From assembly GCA_937893015.1 (NCBI GenBank), contig CALBJX010000061.1, positions 1 through 8,886 on the forward strand: a stretch of DNA of 8,886 nt, written 5' to 3'. The notes beneath the pieces were generated by a model, which was not told the origin of the DNA, did not search any database, and was given only the letters and a program-made list of their open reading frames with translations. Below are positions 1 through 5,606 of the stretch, piece after piece; position 1 is the first letter of the stretch; every line of letters starts with the position of its first letter. The stretch is from an uncultured Verrucomicrobiales bacterium (lineage in GTDB: Bacteria > Verrucomicrobiota > Verrucomicrobiia > Verrucomicrobiales > Akkermansiaceae). The position numbers and the translations under genes are program-made.

Positions 1-601
1 AGTGCGTCACGATGTCCGCGCCGTGCTCGAAGGGGCGGCAGTTGATGGGGGTGGCAAAAGTGTTGTCCACAATCAGCGGTACACCGTTCTTGTGCGCGAT
101 GCCCGCCATCTTGGCGATGTCCAGCACATCCAGCGAGGGGTTGGAGATAGTCTCGCCGAACACGCACTTGGTGTTGGGGCGGAAGGCGGCTTGGATTTCT
201 TCCTCGCTTGCGCTCTGGTCCACAAAGGTAGTTTCGATGCCGAGCTTTTTGAGCGTCACGGCGAAGAGGTTGTAGGTGCCGCCGTAGATGGCGGAGGTGG
301 AGACGACGTGGTCGCCCGCCTCGCAGATGTTGAACACGGCGAAGAAGGACGCCGCCTGACCCGAGGAGGTGAGGATGGCCGCCACACCGCCTTCGAGGTC
401 GGCAATCTTCTTGGCGACGCTCTCATTGGTGGGGTTCTGCAAGCGGGTGTAGAAATAGCCCGCGTCCTTCAGGTCGAAGAGGCGTGCCATCTGGTCGCTC
501 GTCTCATACTTGAAGGTGGTGGACTGGTAAATCGGCAGCTGACGCGGCTCGCCCTTGCCGGGTTGCCAGCCGCCCTGAACACAAATCGTCGAGGTTTTCA
601 T
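1..601 (-). CDS. metY: O-acetylhomoserine sulfhydrylase (Cys/Met-metabolism PLP enzyme), N-terminal part
   Basis: Reading the minus strand from the ATG at 601-599 gives 200 residues without a stop before the window edge. The protein matches the Cys/Met-metabolism PLP-dependent transsulfuration family. Visible landmarks are YTRLQNPT (about 51-58; Tyr and Arg bind the PLP phosphate of the partner subunit), SSGQAA (79-84; PLP phosphate loop), IYGGTYNLF (105-113; Tyr stacks on the PLP ring) and LIVDNTFATP (176-185; Asp179 contacts the pyridine nitrogen). The visible part stops at DIVTH, a few residues before the expected Schiff-base lysine, so the catalytic Lys is outside the window. The N-terminus (KTSTICVQGG) and the SNPSLDVLDI stretch resemble O-acetylhomoserine aminocarboxypropyltransferase (MetY), which makes homocysteine from O-acetylhomoserine and sulfide in the cytoplasm. 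Methionine gamma-lyase or cystathionine gamma-synthase cannot be excluded from the N-terminal half. No ribosome binding site precedes the ATG. Confidence 0.88.
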   Translation of the reverse strand, partial: MKTSTICVQGGWQPGKGEPRQLPIYQSTTFKYETSDQMARLFDLKDAGYFYTRLQNPTNESVAKKIADLEGGVAAILTSSGQAASFFAVFNICEAGDHVVSTSAIYGGTYNLFAVTLKKLGIETTFVDQSASEEEIQAAFRPNTKCVFGETISNPSLDVLDIAKMAGIAHKNGVPLIVDNTFATPINCRPFEHGADIVTH

Positions 602-614
602 ATACGTTGCGCAC

Positions 615-643
615 ATTGTACCAAAAAAGCCACACTCGCGCAA
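615..643 (-). promoter_or_regulatory. Sigma70-type promoter of the sulfhydrylase gene, near-leaderless
   Basis: On the minus strand there is a -35 TTGCGC (643-638), exactly 17 bp of spacer and a -10 TACAAT (620-615) preceded by TGg, an extended -10. Only 13 nt separate the -10 from the ATG at 601, so the predicted leader is about 6-7 nt, too short for a Shine-Dalgarno sequence. It stands back to back with the sialidase promoter, with 15 bp between the two -35 hexamers, so a regulator bound between them could act on both genes. Confidence 0.65.
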
Positions 644-658
644 GGCGGGAATTCTTTC

Positions 659-687
659 TTGACCTTTTGCAACAATTTCTCTATCAT
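659..687 (+). promoter_or_regulatory. Sigma70-type promoter of the sialidase gene, leaderless
   Basis: There is a -35 TTGACC (659-664), a 17-bp spacer and a -10 TATCAT (682-687). The -35 is the closest to TTGACA in the window. The ATG at 694 starts 7 nt after the last base of the -10, where transcription would normally begin, so the mRNA is predicted to start at or within a few nt of the ATG. This argues against the upstream in-frame ATG at 607, which lies before the promoter. Confidence 0.65.
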
Positions 688-693
688 GCTTCC

Positions 694-2316
694 ATGATGA
701 AGCCTCTTACTTCTCTCCTCGCGGTTCTGGCTCTCACCATCCCCGCATGGGCGGCGGTGACGGCCGTGGAAGCGGTCTCCCCCGGTGCCTACCCCGTCAT
801 GAAGGGCGCACCCTTCAACGCTGTGGCGAAGCTCAACCTCACCACCGACGGCGGCAGCGCCTCACTGCCCGCCTCCGTCAGTCTGCGTGTCACCAAGGCA
901 GAACAGGTCGCCTCCGTCAGTCTGCACTACGGCGATGAAAAGGGCATGCGTTTCGGCGGCTGCATCGGCAAGGGCAAGGTCGGCGCGGACGGCAAGGTGA
1001 GCATCAAGTGCCACAAGCCCAAGGACGGCCCCACCTACGGCATGGCCCCCGACAAGCTGAAGGCCATGCAGAATGGTTTTTCCACGGAGTGCATCTGGGT
1101 CATCGTCGAACCCGCCAAGAAAGCCAAGGTGGGCTCCCTCATCACGATTGAGGGCGACAAGATGAAGGTGGACGGCAAGGAGCTGACCATCACAACCGCG
1201 AAGAAGATTAAGCAGAGCATCGGCTACATGGTCGCCATGCCCGGCTGCAACGTCGGCACCCGCAAGTGCAAGGCCTTCCGCATTCCCGGTCTCATCCGCA
1301 CGGAGAAGGGCGTGCTGGTCGGCTGCTTTGACGCCCGCTACAACAACGAGGCGGACCTCTGCAACGATATCGATGTGGCTGTCGTGCGCTCCAAGGACGG
1401 CGGCCAGACCTGGTCTGCGCCCGAGGTCGGCATGGATATGGGCGAAGGCGGCAACAACGGCTGCGGCGACCCCTGCATTCTCCAAGATAAGAAGGGGCGC
1501 CTGTGGATGCAGGCCCTCACCTGCCACTTCGGCGGCGGTGCGTCGCTGGGTCGCTCCAAGGCCGGCTTTGATGAGCACGAGACGGGCCAGTGGTGCATGG
1601 TGACCAGCGACAACGACGGCAAGACATGGAGCAAGACCCCCGTCAACCCCACCAAGTCCATCAAGAAAGAGGAGTGGACCTGCATCCTCGCGGGCCCCGG
1701 TTGCGGCATCTGCACCTCCAAGGGCGTCATCGTCTTCCCCGCGCAGATCTGGCAGAATGGTGCTAACCCCCGCTGCATGAGCACGCTCTGCACCTCCTCC
1801 GACGGCGGCAAGACATGGAAGTACGGCACGGGCATCCCGCACGCCACCTCCGAATGTCAGGTCGTGGAGCTCAGCGACGGCTCCCTGATGCTCAACTGCC
1901 GCAACGAAGCCCGCAGCGGCAAGCGCATCATCTACACCACGACCGACCTCGGCGACACGTGGACACCGCATGAGACGAACAACAGCGCCCTGCGCGAGCC
2001 CACCTGCCAGGGCTCCCTCGTCGCCATCGACGTGAAGGACAAGGGCCGCCACCTTTTCTTCTCCAACCCGAAGGCGGGCAGCCGCAGCAACATGACCGTG
2101 CGTGCCTCCGCCGACGACGGCAAGACATGGAATGAGGGCTACGAATACGACACCCGTAACTGCATGGGCTACTCCTGCATTGCGCTCGCGGATGACAAGA
2201 CCCTCGGCATCATCTACGAAACCGGCCACGCCGACCCCGAGACCGGGATGCGCGGCATCGGTTTCGTCCGCGTCCCCATCAAGAAGGTACTCGGTGATGA
2301 CGAGAAAGACGATTGA
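694..2316 (+). CDS. Secreted exo-alpha-sialidase (GH33-type neuraminidase)
   Basis: This encodes 540 residues from the ATG at 694. A second ATG at 697 is equally plausible and gives a classic signal peptide, MKPLTSLLAVLALTIPAWA, with cleavage near AWA/AV. The enzyme should remove terminal sialic acids from glycans, such as mucin, outside the cytoplasm. After an N-terminal region of about 150 residues of unclear fold comes a six-bladed propeller: the FRIP motif (Arg196, first of the arginine triad), DAR...D around 213-221 (candidate acid/base Asp221), and Asp-boxes SKDGGQTW, SDNDGKTW, SSDGGKTW, TTDLGDTW and SADDGKTW. SECQVVEL holds Glu387, NCRNEAR holds Arg403, SRSNMTVR holds Arg464, and MGYSC holds the likely nucleophile Tyr493, followed by LGIIYE. 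All key catalytic positions therefore appear present. The protein has about 21 cysteines outside the signal peptide, unusual for an exported bacterial enzyme. Neighbours give no nan catabolic operon. The gene ends at a strong terminator. Confidence 0.92.
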   Translation: MMKPLTSLLAVLALTIPAWAAVTAVEAVSPGAYPVMKGAPFNAVAKLNLTTDGGSASLPASVSLRVTKAEQVASVSLHYGDEKGMRFGGCIGKGKVGADGKVSIKCHKPKDGPTYGMAPDKLKAMQNGFSTECIWVIVEPAKKAKVGSLITIEGDKMKVDGKELTITTAKKIKQSIGYMVAMPGCNVGTRKCKAFRIPGLIRTEKGVLVGCFDARYNNEADLCNDIDVAVVRSKDGGQTWSAPEVGMDMGEGGNNGCGDPCILQDKKGRLWMQALTCHFGGGASLGRSKAGFDEHETGQWCMVTSDNDGKTWSKTPVNPTKSIKKEEWTCILAGPGCGICTSKGVIVFPAQIWQNGANPRCMSTLCTSSDGGKTWKYGTGIPHATSECQVVELSDGSLMLNCRNEARSGKRIIYTTTDLGDTWTPHETNNSALREPTCQGSLVAIDVKDKGRHLFFSNPKAGSRSNMTVRASADDGKTWNEGYEYDTRNCMGYSCIALADDKTLGIIYETGHADPETGMRGIGFVRVPIKKVLGDDEKDD

Positions 2317-2335
2317 GACATTTTCCTGATGCAAC

Positions 2336-2372
2336 AAAAAAGGGTTCGGCGTTTCGCGTCGAACCCTTTTTT
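2336..2372. terminator. Bidirectional rho-independent terminator between convergent genes
   Basis: A perfect 13-bp inverted repeat (2336-2348 with 2360-2372) runs from an A-tract through GGGTTCG, an 11-nt loop region that can form an inner GCG/CGC pair, and CGAACCC into a T-tract. It has a U-run on both strands, so it can end the sialidase transcript (stop at 2316) and the oppositely oriented EIIA transcript. The stop codon of the EIIA gene (2373-2371) lies inside its T-tract. Confidence 0.92.
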
Positions 2373-2793
2373 ATGCCGAGATACGCTCAAGCGTTTCGGC
2401 AAGAGCCGGGAGGGAGAGGGGCGTTCCCTGTTTGCGGGCGGCGGAGAGGTTGCGGGCAAGAGTGCCGAGCATGGCCAGATGCAGCTCGGGGCGCTCCGCC
2501 GGGACGACGAGCAGGGCAATGAGCGAGGCTTGTTCTCCCTGCCAGTCGATGCTGCCTTTACAGGTGGCAAGGCAGACGAGGGGCGCGGCAAGCCCTTCGA
2601 GGCGAGCATGGGGCACTGCCAGCCCGTGGCCCAGATAGGTGCTTTCTTCCTCCTCCCGCGCCAGCGCGGAGGCGATGATGCGCTCGGCCTCCGTGTCGCT
2701 CAGCGCGGCGGCGAGCGTGCGGATAGCATCCTCACGGCTCACCCCTTTGGGAAGCGTGGTGCAGAGAACGTGCTGCTGTAAGTCCTTCGTCAT
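2371..2793 (-). CDS. Orphan PTS EIIA protein (PtsN/fructose EIIA family)
   Basis: This gives 140 residues from the ATG at 2793-2791. The motif GHGLAVPHARLEGL places the phospho-accepting histidine at residue 62, matching GIAIPH in PtsN. The following segment, IDWQGEQASLIALLVVPAE then HLAMLGTLARNL, matches the EIIA type-2 (mannitol/fructose/Ntr) fold in order and spacing. It would accept phosphate from HPr or NPr in the cytoplasm. No EIIB, EIIC, HPr or rpoN gene is adjacent, so a regulatory PtsN-like role is more likely than sugar import, but that is inference. The open frame extends upstream to 2961, but that extension crosses the promoter and a palindromic repeat and encodes no recognisable domain. 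The start at 2793 begins 12 nt after a good -10 and gives the family's normal N-terminus. There is no Shine-Dalgarno sequence. Confidence 0.85.
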   Translation of the reverse strand: MTKDLQQHVLCTTLPKGVSREDAIRTLAAALSDTEAERIIASALAREEEESTYLGHGLAVPHARLEGLAAPLVCLATCKGSIDWQGEQASLIALLVVPAERPELHLAMLGTLARNLSAARKQGTPLSLPALAETLERISA

Positions 2794-2804
2794 GTGCGGG
2801 CAGG

Positions 2805-2833
2805 AAGGTAACATGACCGCGGCTCCGGCGCAA
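2805..2833 (-). promoter_or_regulatory. Sigma70-type extended -10 promoter of the EIIA gene, near-leaderless
   Basis: On the minus strand there is a -35 TTGCGC (2833-2828), a 17-bp spacer and a -10 TACCTT (2810-2805), a weak hexamer strengthened by a TGt extension. The ATG follows 11 nt after the -10, predicting a leader of 4-5 nt. The -35 region TTGCGCCGGAGCCG is identical at 13 of 14 positions to that of the rnd promoter. Confidence 0.5.
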
Positions 2834-2875
2834 GGGATTCTTGTGTCAGCAGCATTGCCATCATGTGGGGCGATC

Positions 2876-3099
2876 CGACAAAGGAGGATTTGTCGATTTG
2901 TGATAAGAAATATGTGATTTGAAATTTTTGATTTGGAAATAGAGTGCGGCTTTCGCCGCAAGAATAGAAAACCCTGTCTGACGCAAGCGTCAGACAGGGT
3001 TCTTTATATTGCGCCGATAGGCGCGCGAATTCTCTCAATCACAAATCCAAAATCACATATTTCTTATCACAAATGAGAGCGACAAATCGCTCATTTGTG
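2876..3099. repeat. 224-bp nested palindromic repeat element (MITE-like or structured-RNA repeat)
   Basis: The whole interval is an imperfect inverted repeat centred near 2985. The arms share a perfect 25-bp inverted match (2896-2920 with 3050-3074) and a perfect 15-bp inverted match flanking two central bases (2970-2984 with 2987-3001). Each arm has about three degenerate 14-bp units beginning TTTGTGAT or TATGTGAT (from 2897 rightward, from 3073 leftward). Each arm also keeps local hairpins: CGACAAA/TTTGTCG at 2876-2895, GCGGC/GCCGC around 2946-2959, GCGCC/GGCGC at 3011-3024, and CACAAATGAG/CTCATTTGTG at 3068-3099. It is far more AT-rich than its surroundings and has no coding capacity. I see no clear target-site duplication. 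It fits a non-autonomous repeat element or a repeated intergenic RNA structure. The right end covers the rfbD stop codon. Confidence 0.85.
2970..3001. terminator. Central 15-bp hairpin, probable terminator for rfbD transcription
   Basis: AACCCTGTCTGACGC (2970-2984) and its exact complement (2987-3001) flank two bases, giving about 14 stable pairs with a tetraloop. On the minus strand, the direction of the rnd-rfbD transcripts, the stem is followed by a T-rich run (TTTTCTATTCT). On the plus strand TCTTTATATT follows. It lies about 90 bp past the rfbD stop. Termination is inferred from the fold. The hairpin may instead serve the repeat element itself. Confidence 0.6.
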
Positions 3100-3981
3100 C
3101 GCTGCCGCCCATCGCTCCACGATGGCGCGAATCGCTTCCTCCGCCGTGGGCAGCGGGATGCCGAGGGTGCGGAGTTTGGCGTTGTTCATGGCGGTGTGCT
3201 GCGGGCGCACGGCGCGGAAGAAGGGGACGTTTTTCAGGCGTTGCGGCTCAACGTCGGGTAATTCGGGCAGCAAGCCGAGGCGCACCGCTTCGCTCAAGGC
3301 TATGAGCGCGCACTCTCGACGGCTCATGGGCGCACCGCCTGCGCAAAGCTGGAACACCCCGCGGGCCTCTGTCTCCGCCAGCGCCAGCAGCCCTCGCGCC
3401 ACATCCTCCGCATCCGTCGGCAAGGAGTATTGGTCCGCAATGGCAGCCAGTGGGGCACCGATGAGGGCTCGGGCCAGAACCTGCTCGAGGAAGCCGGGCT
3501 TGTCGGGGTTGCCGCAGACCCATGAGACGCGAATAATCAGGCTCTCGGCAAAAGCCTCGGCAATGGCGAATTCCGCCTCGCGCTTGCTCTCGCCGTAGAC
3601 ATTGAGCGGCTTGCAGCGCGTGCTCTCGTCCTTTAGCCCCGCGCGGTGCCCCTCCAGCACATAATCCGTGGAGAGGTGCAGGAAACGTGCGCCTGTGTGG
3701 CGGCAGGCCAGCGCCATGGCGGCGGGGGCAACGGCGTTGACGAGGTGGGCGTGCAGCGGGTCATCTTCGCAGTCTTCCAAGCGGCTGACAGCAGCAGCGT
3801 TGATGACGAGCTGAGCCCCGCTGTGCAGCACGAGGTCGGAGACGCGCTCGGCGTTTTCCAAGGGGTATTCGGCGTGTGAGGGGGGCAGCAGGCGATAGCC
3901 GCGTTCTGCCGCGCGGCGGGCAATCACTTGGCCGATGCGTCCGCTCGCGCCGAAGAGCAAAAGATTTTTCTCTGTTCCCAT
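3091..3981 (-). CDS. rfbD: RmlD-family dTDP-4-dehydrorhamnose reductase
   Basis: This encodes 296 residues, close to the family's usual length. An N-terminal Rossmann fold begins LLLFGASGRIG (residues 7-17, the dinucleotide-binding glycine motif), followed by VINAAAVSRLEDCE (59-72). The SDR catalytic residues are visible as STDYVLEG (104-111) and YGESK (129-133), giving Thr105, Tyr129 and Lys133. SWVCG and LPTDAEDVARGLLAL match the C-terminal substrate-binding region. The likely reaction is NAD(P)H-dependent reduction of dTDP-4-dehydrorhamnose to dTDP-rhamnose for cell-surface polysaccharide. No rfbA, rfbB or rfbC is nearby, so a different nucleotide sugar is possible. The gene starts 31 bp after the rnd stop and has no promoter or Shine-Dalgarno sequence of its own that I can see, so it is probably cotranscribed with rnd. 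Its last codons and stop (3093-3091) lie in the outer stem of the palindromic element. Confidence 0.82.
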   Translation of the reverse strand: MGTEKNLLLFGASGRIGQVIARRAAERGYRLLPPSHAEYPLENAERVSDLVLHSGAQLVINAAAVSRLEDCEDDPLHAHLVNAVAPAAMALACRHTGARFLHLSTDYVLEGHRAGLKDESTRCKPLNVYGESKREAEFAIAEAFAESLIIRVSWVCGNPDKPGFLEQVLARALIGAPLAAIADQYSLPTDAEDVARGLLALAETEARGVFQLCAGGAPMSRRECALIALSEAVRLGLLPELPDVEPQRLKNVPFFRAVRPQHTAMNNAKLRTLGIPLPTAEEAIRAIVERWAAAHK

Positions 3982-4012
3982 GGCGGGGCAGGGCAGGGGA
4001 GTTGCCGAAAGC

Positions 4013-5074
4013 TCAGCGCAGCAACAAATCGCGCTGCCAGCTCATGAGATGAGAGAGGCCCTCATCCTCGTGGTTGGCGATGTGCTCCAGCTGCACGCGG
4101 GAGGCGATGAGCGCGGGCTCGATATCCAGCTCTTCCGCGATGCGGTCGCGCACCCCCTGCCAGCGGGCGAACTTCGTATCGAAGTGCGGGTCGGGGATAT
4201 GCTTTTCCTTCTTGGGAATCTCGGGGTATTCGGATTCGTCCGTGAGTTGGAATCTCTCCACGGCCTTGCGGAAGCGTGAGGCGCGGTGTGCGTGCATGCC
4301 GCGGGAGGGGAACACGGGGCGGAATTCCTCCAGCGCGTTGCTCCAGCGCAGCAGGTCGTCATTGGAACAGACCATGAAGCTGGGGCGGTCCCACTCGGCG
4401 GCCTCGCGGTCGCGCCATGTCCACAGGGCTTTCAGCGCGGCGAGCCCGCGGCGGCTCAGTCGACCGCTGCCCTTGATGCGCCACGGCTCATCATTGACAG
4501 CGCAGAAGCGTTCATGCCCGTGGGACAAATTGTCCGCGCAGCTCTCCAAAAACCAGTCGTAGCGTCCCTTGGCCTGCAACTCAGCAACAAGTTTGTCCGC
4601 CATTTCGAGCATGTACTTCACGTCGCCCTGCGCGTATTCCTCCATCTCGGCGGGGATGGGGCGGCGGCCCCAGTCGGCCTTCTGGTTCTTTTTGCTCAGC
4701 ACGATGCCGTAGTAGTGCTCCACCAGCGCGGCGAGCCCGAAGCGGCGGAACCCGAGCAGACGGGCGGCAATCTGCGTGTCGAGAATCATGTGCGGCAGGG
4801 CGCCGTCGTACGCGTTCTGGAAGAGGCTCATGTCGTAGTCCGCGCCGTGCATCCACACGTCCGTTTCGCGCAGCCAGTTGACGAAGAGGCTCATGTCCTC
4901 GATGGCAAGGGGGTCGATGATGCAGACGCCGTCCGCGTCGCCGTACTGAATCAGGCACAGCTTTTCGCGGTGGCGGTGCAGGCTGTCGGCTTCCAAATCG
5001 AGCACGGTGCGCCCCTGCGGCTGTTTCGCCGCGCGCTGTTTCCACTCAAAAAGTCCTTGTGCGTCCGTAATCAT
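4013..5074 (-). CDS. rnd: Ribonuclease D (3'-5' exoribonuclease)
   Basis: The ATG at 5074-5072 gives 353 residues. The N-terminal DEDDy exonuclease domain shows all three motifs: VLDLEADS (Exo I, Asp and Glu metal ligands), HGADYDMSLF (Exo II) and YAQGDVKYM (Exo III, Tyr then Asp three residues later). A typical GLAALVEHYYGIVLSKKNQKADW-like stretch precedes Exo III. The segment RRGLAALKALWTWRDREAAEWDRPS in the second half looks like an HRDC domain, as in E. coli RNase D. The enzyme trims tRNA and other RNA 3' ends in the cytoplasm. An alternative ATG seven codons upstream (5095) is rejected because it lies between the -35 and -10 boxes of the promoter and would not be transcribed from it. It heads a probable two-gene unit with rfbD. 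No Shine-Dalgarno sequence is present. Confidence 0.9.
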   Translation of the reverse strand: MITDAQGLFEWKQRAAKQPQGRTVLDLEADSLHRHREKLCLIQYGDADGVCIIDPLAIEDMSLFVNWLRETDVWMHGADYDMSLFQNAYDGALPHMILDTQIAARLLGFRRFGLAALVEHYYGIVLSKKNQKADWGRRPIPAEMEEYAQGDVKYMLEMADKLVAELQAKGRYDWFLESCADNLSHGHERFCAVNDEPWRIKGSGRLSRRGLAALKALWTWRDREAAEWDRPSFMVCSNDDLLRWSNALEEFRPVFPSRGMHAHRASRFRKAVERFQLTDESEYPEIPKKEKHIPDPHFDTKFARWQGVRDRIAEELDIEPALIASRVQLEHIANHEDEGLSHLMSWQRDLLLR

Positions 5075-5085
5075 GTGAACGCGCG

Positions 5086-5114
5086 ATGCTAACACATATA
5101 CGGCTCTGGCGCAA
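5086..5114 (-). promoter_or_regulatory. Sigma70-type extended -10 promoter of rnd-rfbD, near-leaderless
   Basis: On the minus strand there is a -35 TTGCGC (5114-5109), a 17-bp spacer and a -10 TAGCAT (5091-5086) preceded by TGt. The ATG at 5074 follows after 11 nt, predicting a leader of 4-5 nt. Architecture, spacing and the TTGCGCC[A/G]GAGCCG core are nearly the same as in the EIIA promoter. Confidence 0.6.
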
Positions 5115-5146
5115 GACTAATCACACGGAATGTCGCCCCTTTGCGC

Positions 5147-5175
5147 TTGCCTTTTCGTTCTCTCTGTGGTATAAG
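5147..5175 (+). promoter_or_regulatory. Sigma70-type extended -10 promoter of the lipoprotein gene, leaderless
   Basis: There is a -35 TTGCCT (5147-5152), a 17-bp spacer and a -10 TATAAG (5170-5175) preceded by TGg. The ATG at 5183 is 8 nt after the last -10 base, at or next to the expected transcription start, so a leaderless mRNA is predicted. The promoter diverges from that of rnd, with 32 bp between their -35 boxes. Confidence 0.65.
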
Positions 5176-5182
5176 CGCGGGC

Positions 5183-5536
5183 ATGAAGCACACCATTCTC
5201 CTTGCCGTGGCCGCTCTGGCTCTCTCCTCCTGCTCCCTGATGCCCGTTACCACCATCAGCCGCTCCGAGCTCCTGAAGCCCACGGCCATGACCGCCATCG
5301 ACCACACCACCTACACCGACATGATGTACTACGGCGCGGATGATGAGTACGACTACTTCACCCGCAACAGCCTCAAGTACCGCGTGCTCCGCTCGGAGAA
5401 CGCCATGCCTGCCGCCGGTCGCTTCCCCTTCGACAACTGGCAGACGGGTAAGCTCTACCGCGAGGCCGCGGCGCAGGGAGCCCTGCAGAGCAACGCCGTG
5501 CAGAACCTCATCAATCGCTTCCGCCCCGCGCAATAA
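5183..5536 (+). CDS. Small lipoprotein of unknown function
   Basis: The ATG at 5183 gives 117 residues. The N-terminus MKHTILLAVAALALSSC is a short lipoprotein signal peptide: positive residue, hydrophobic core and the lipobox LSSC with the lipidated cysteine at residue 17. The mature part of about 100 residues is soluble, with an acidic aromatic patch (YTDMMYYGADDEYDYF) and a C-terminal region rich in Ala, Gln and Asn. I recognise no domain and assign no function. It is probably membrane-anchored, facing the periplasm. The open frame extends upstream to an ATG at 5141, but that would put the promoter inside the gene and destroy the signal peptide, so 5183 is preferred. It seems to be a single-gene unit, with a terminator-like hairpin 31 bp after the stop. 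Confidence 0.8.
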   Translation: MKHTILLAVAALALSSCSLMPVTTISRSELLKPTAMTAIDHTTYTDMMYYGADDEYDYFTRNSLKYRVLRSENAMPAAGRFPFDNWQTGKLYREAAAQGALQSNAVQNLINRFRPAQ

Positions 5537-5566
5537 GGACGGCGGGAACATCCTCCCTTTTTCTCA

Positions 5567-5601
5567 AGCGGGCGTCCCGACCGAGTGTCGTGGTGCCCGC
5601 T
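5567..5601 (+). terminator. Terminator-like hairpin after the lipoprotein gene
   Basis: The two 15-nt arms (5567-5581 and 5587-5601) pair at 14 of 15 positions, with two G-U wobbles and one mismatch, around the 5-nt loop CGAGT. The base of the stem is AGCGGGC/GCCCGCT and CTCTTTGTAT follows. The stem is stable but the T-run is short, so termination may be incomplete. Confidence 0.6.
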
Positions 5602-5606
5602 CTCTT

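Noticed and set aside
607..693. 29-residue N-terminal extension of the sialidase
   Set aside because: It would place the promoter (659-687) inside the gene and bury the signal peptide behind charged residues.
2..697. Plus-strand open frame opposite the sulfhydrylase gene
   Set aside because: The minus strand gives a clear PLP-enzyme sequence with motifs in order. The plus-strand translation has antisense composition.
862..2337. Long minus-strand open frame (491 codons) opposite the sialidase gene
   Set aside because: Its translation is rich in Val, Ala, Gly, His and Asp in a pattern typical of the antisense of GC-rich coding DNA, with no recognisable domain, and it would run through the terminator at 2336-2372.
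2794..2961. 56-residue N-terminal extension of the EIIA protein
   Set aside because: It is translated from the promoter and the palindromic repeat, shows no domain, and normal EIIA proteins begin near the ATG at 2793.
2876..3099. CRISPR array
   Set aside because: The 14-bp units are contiguous, degenerate and inverted between arms. There are no constant repeats separated by unique spacers and no cas genes.
4286..5092. Plus-strand open frame of 268 codons opposite rnd
   Set aside because: It overlaps all three RNase D catalytic motifs on the other strand and has no family features or promoter.
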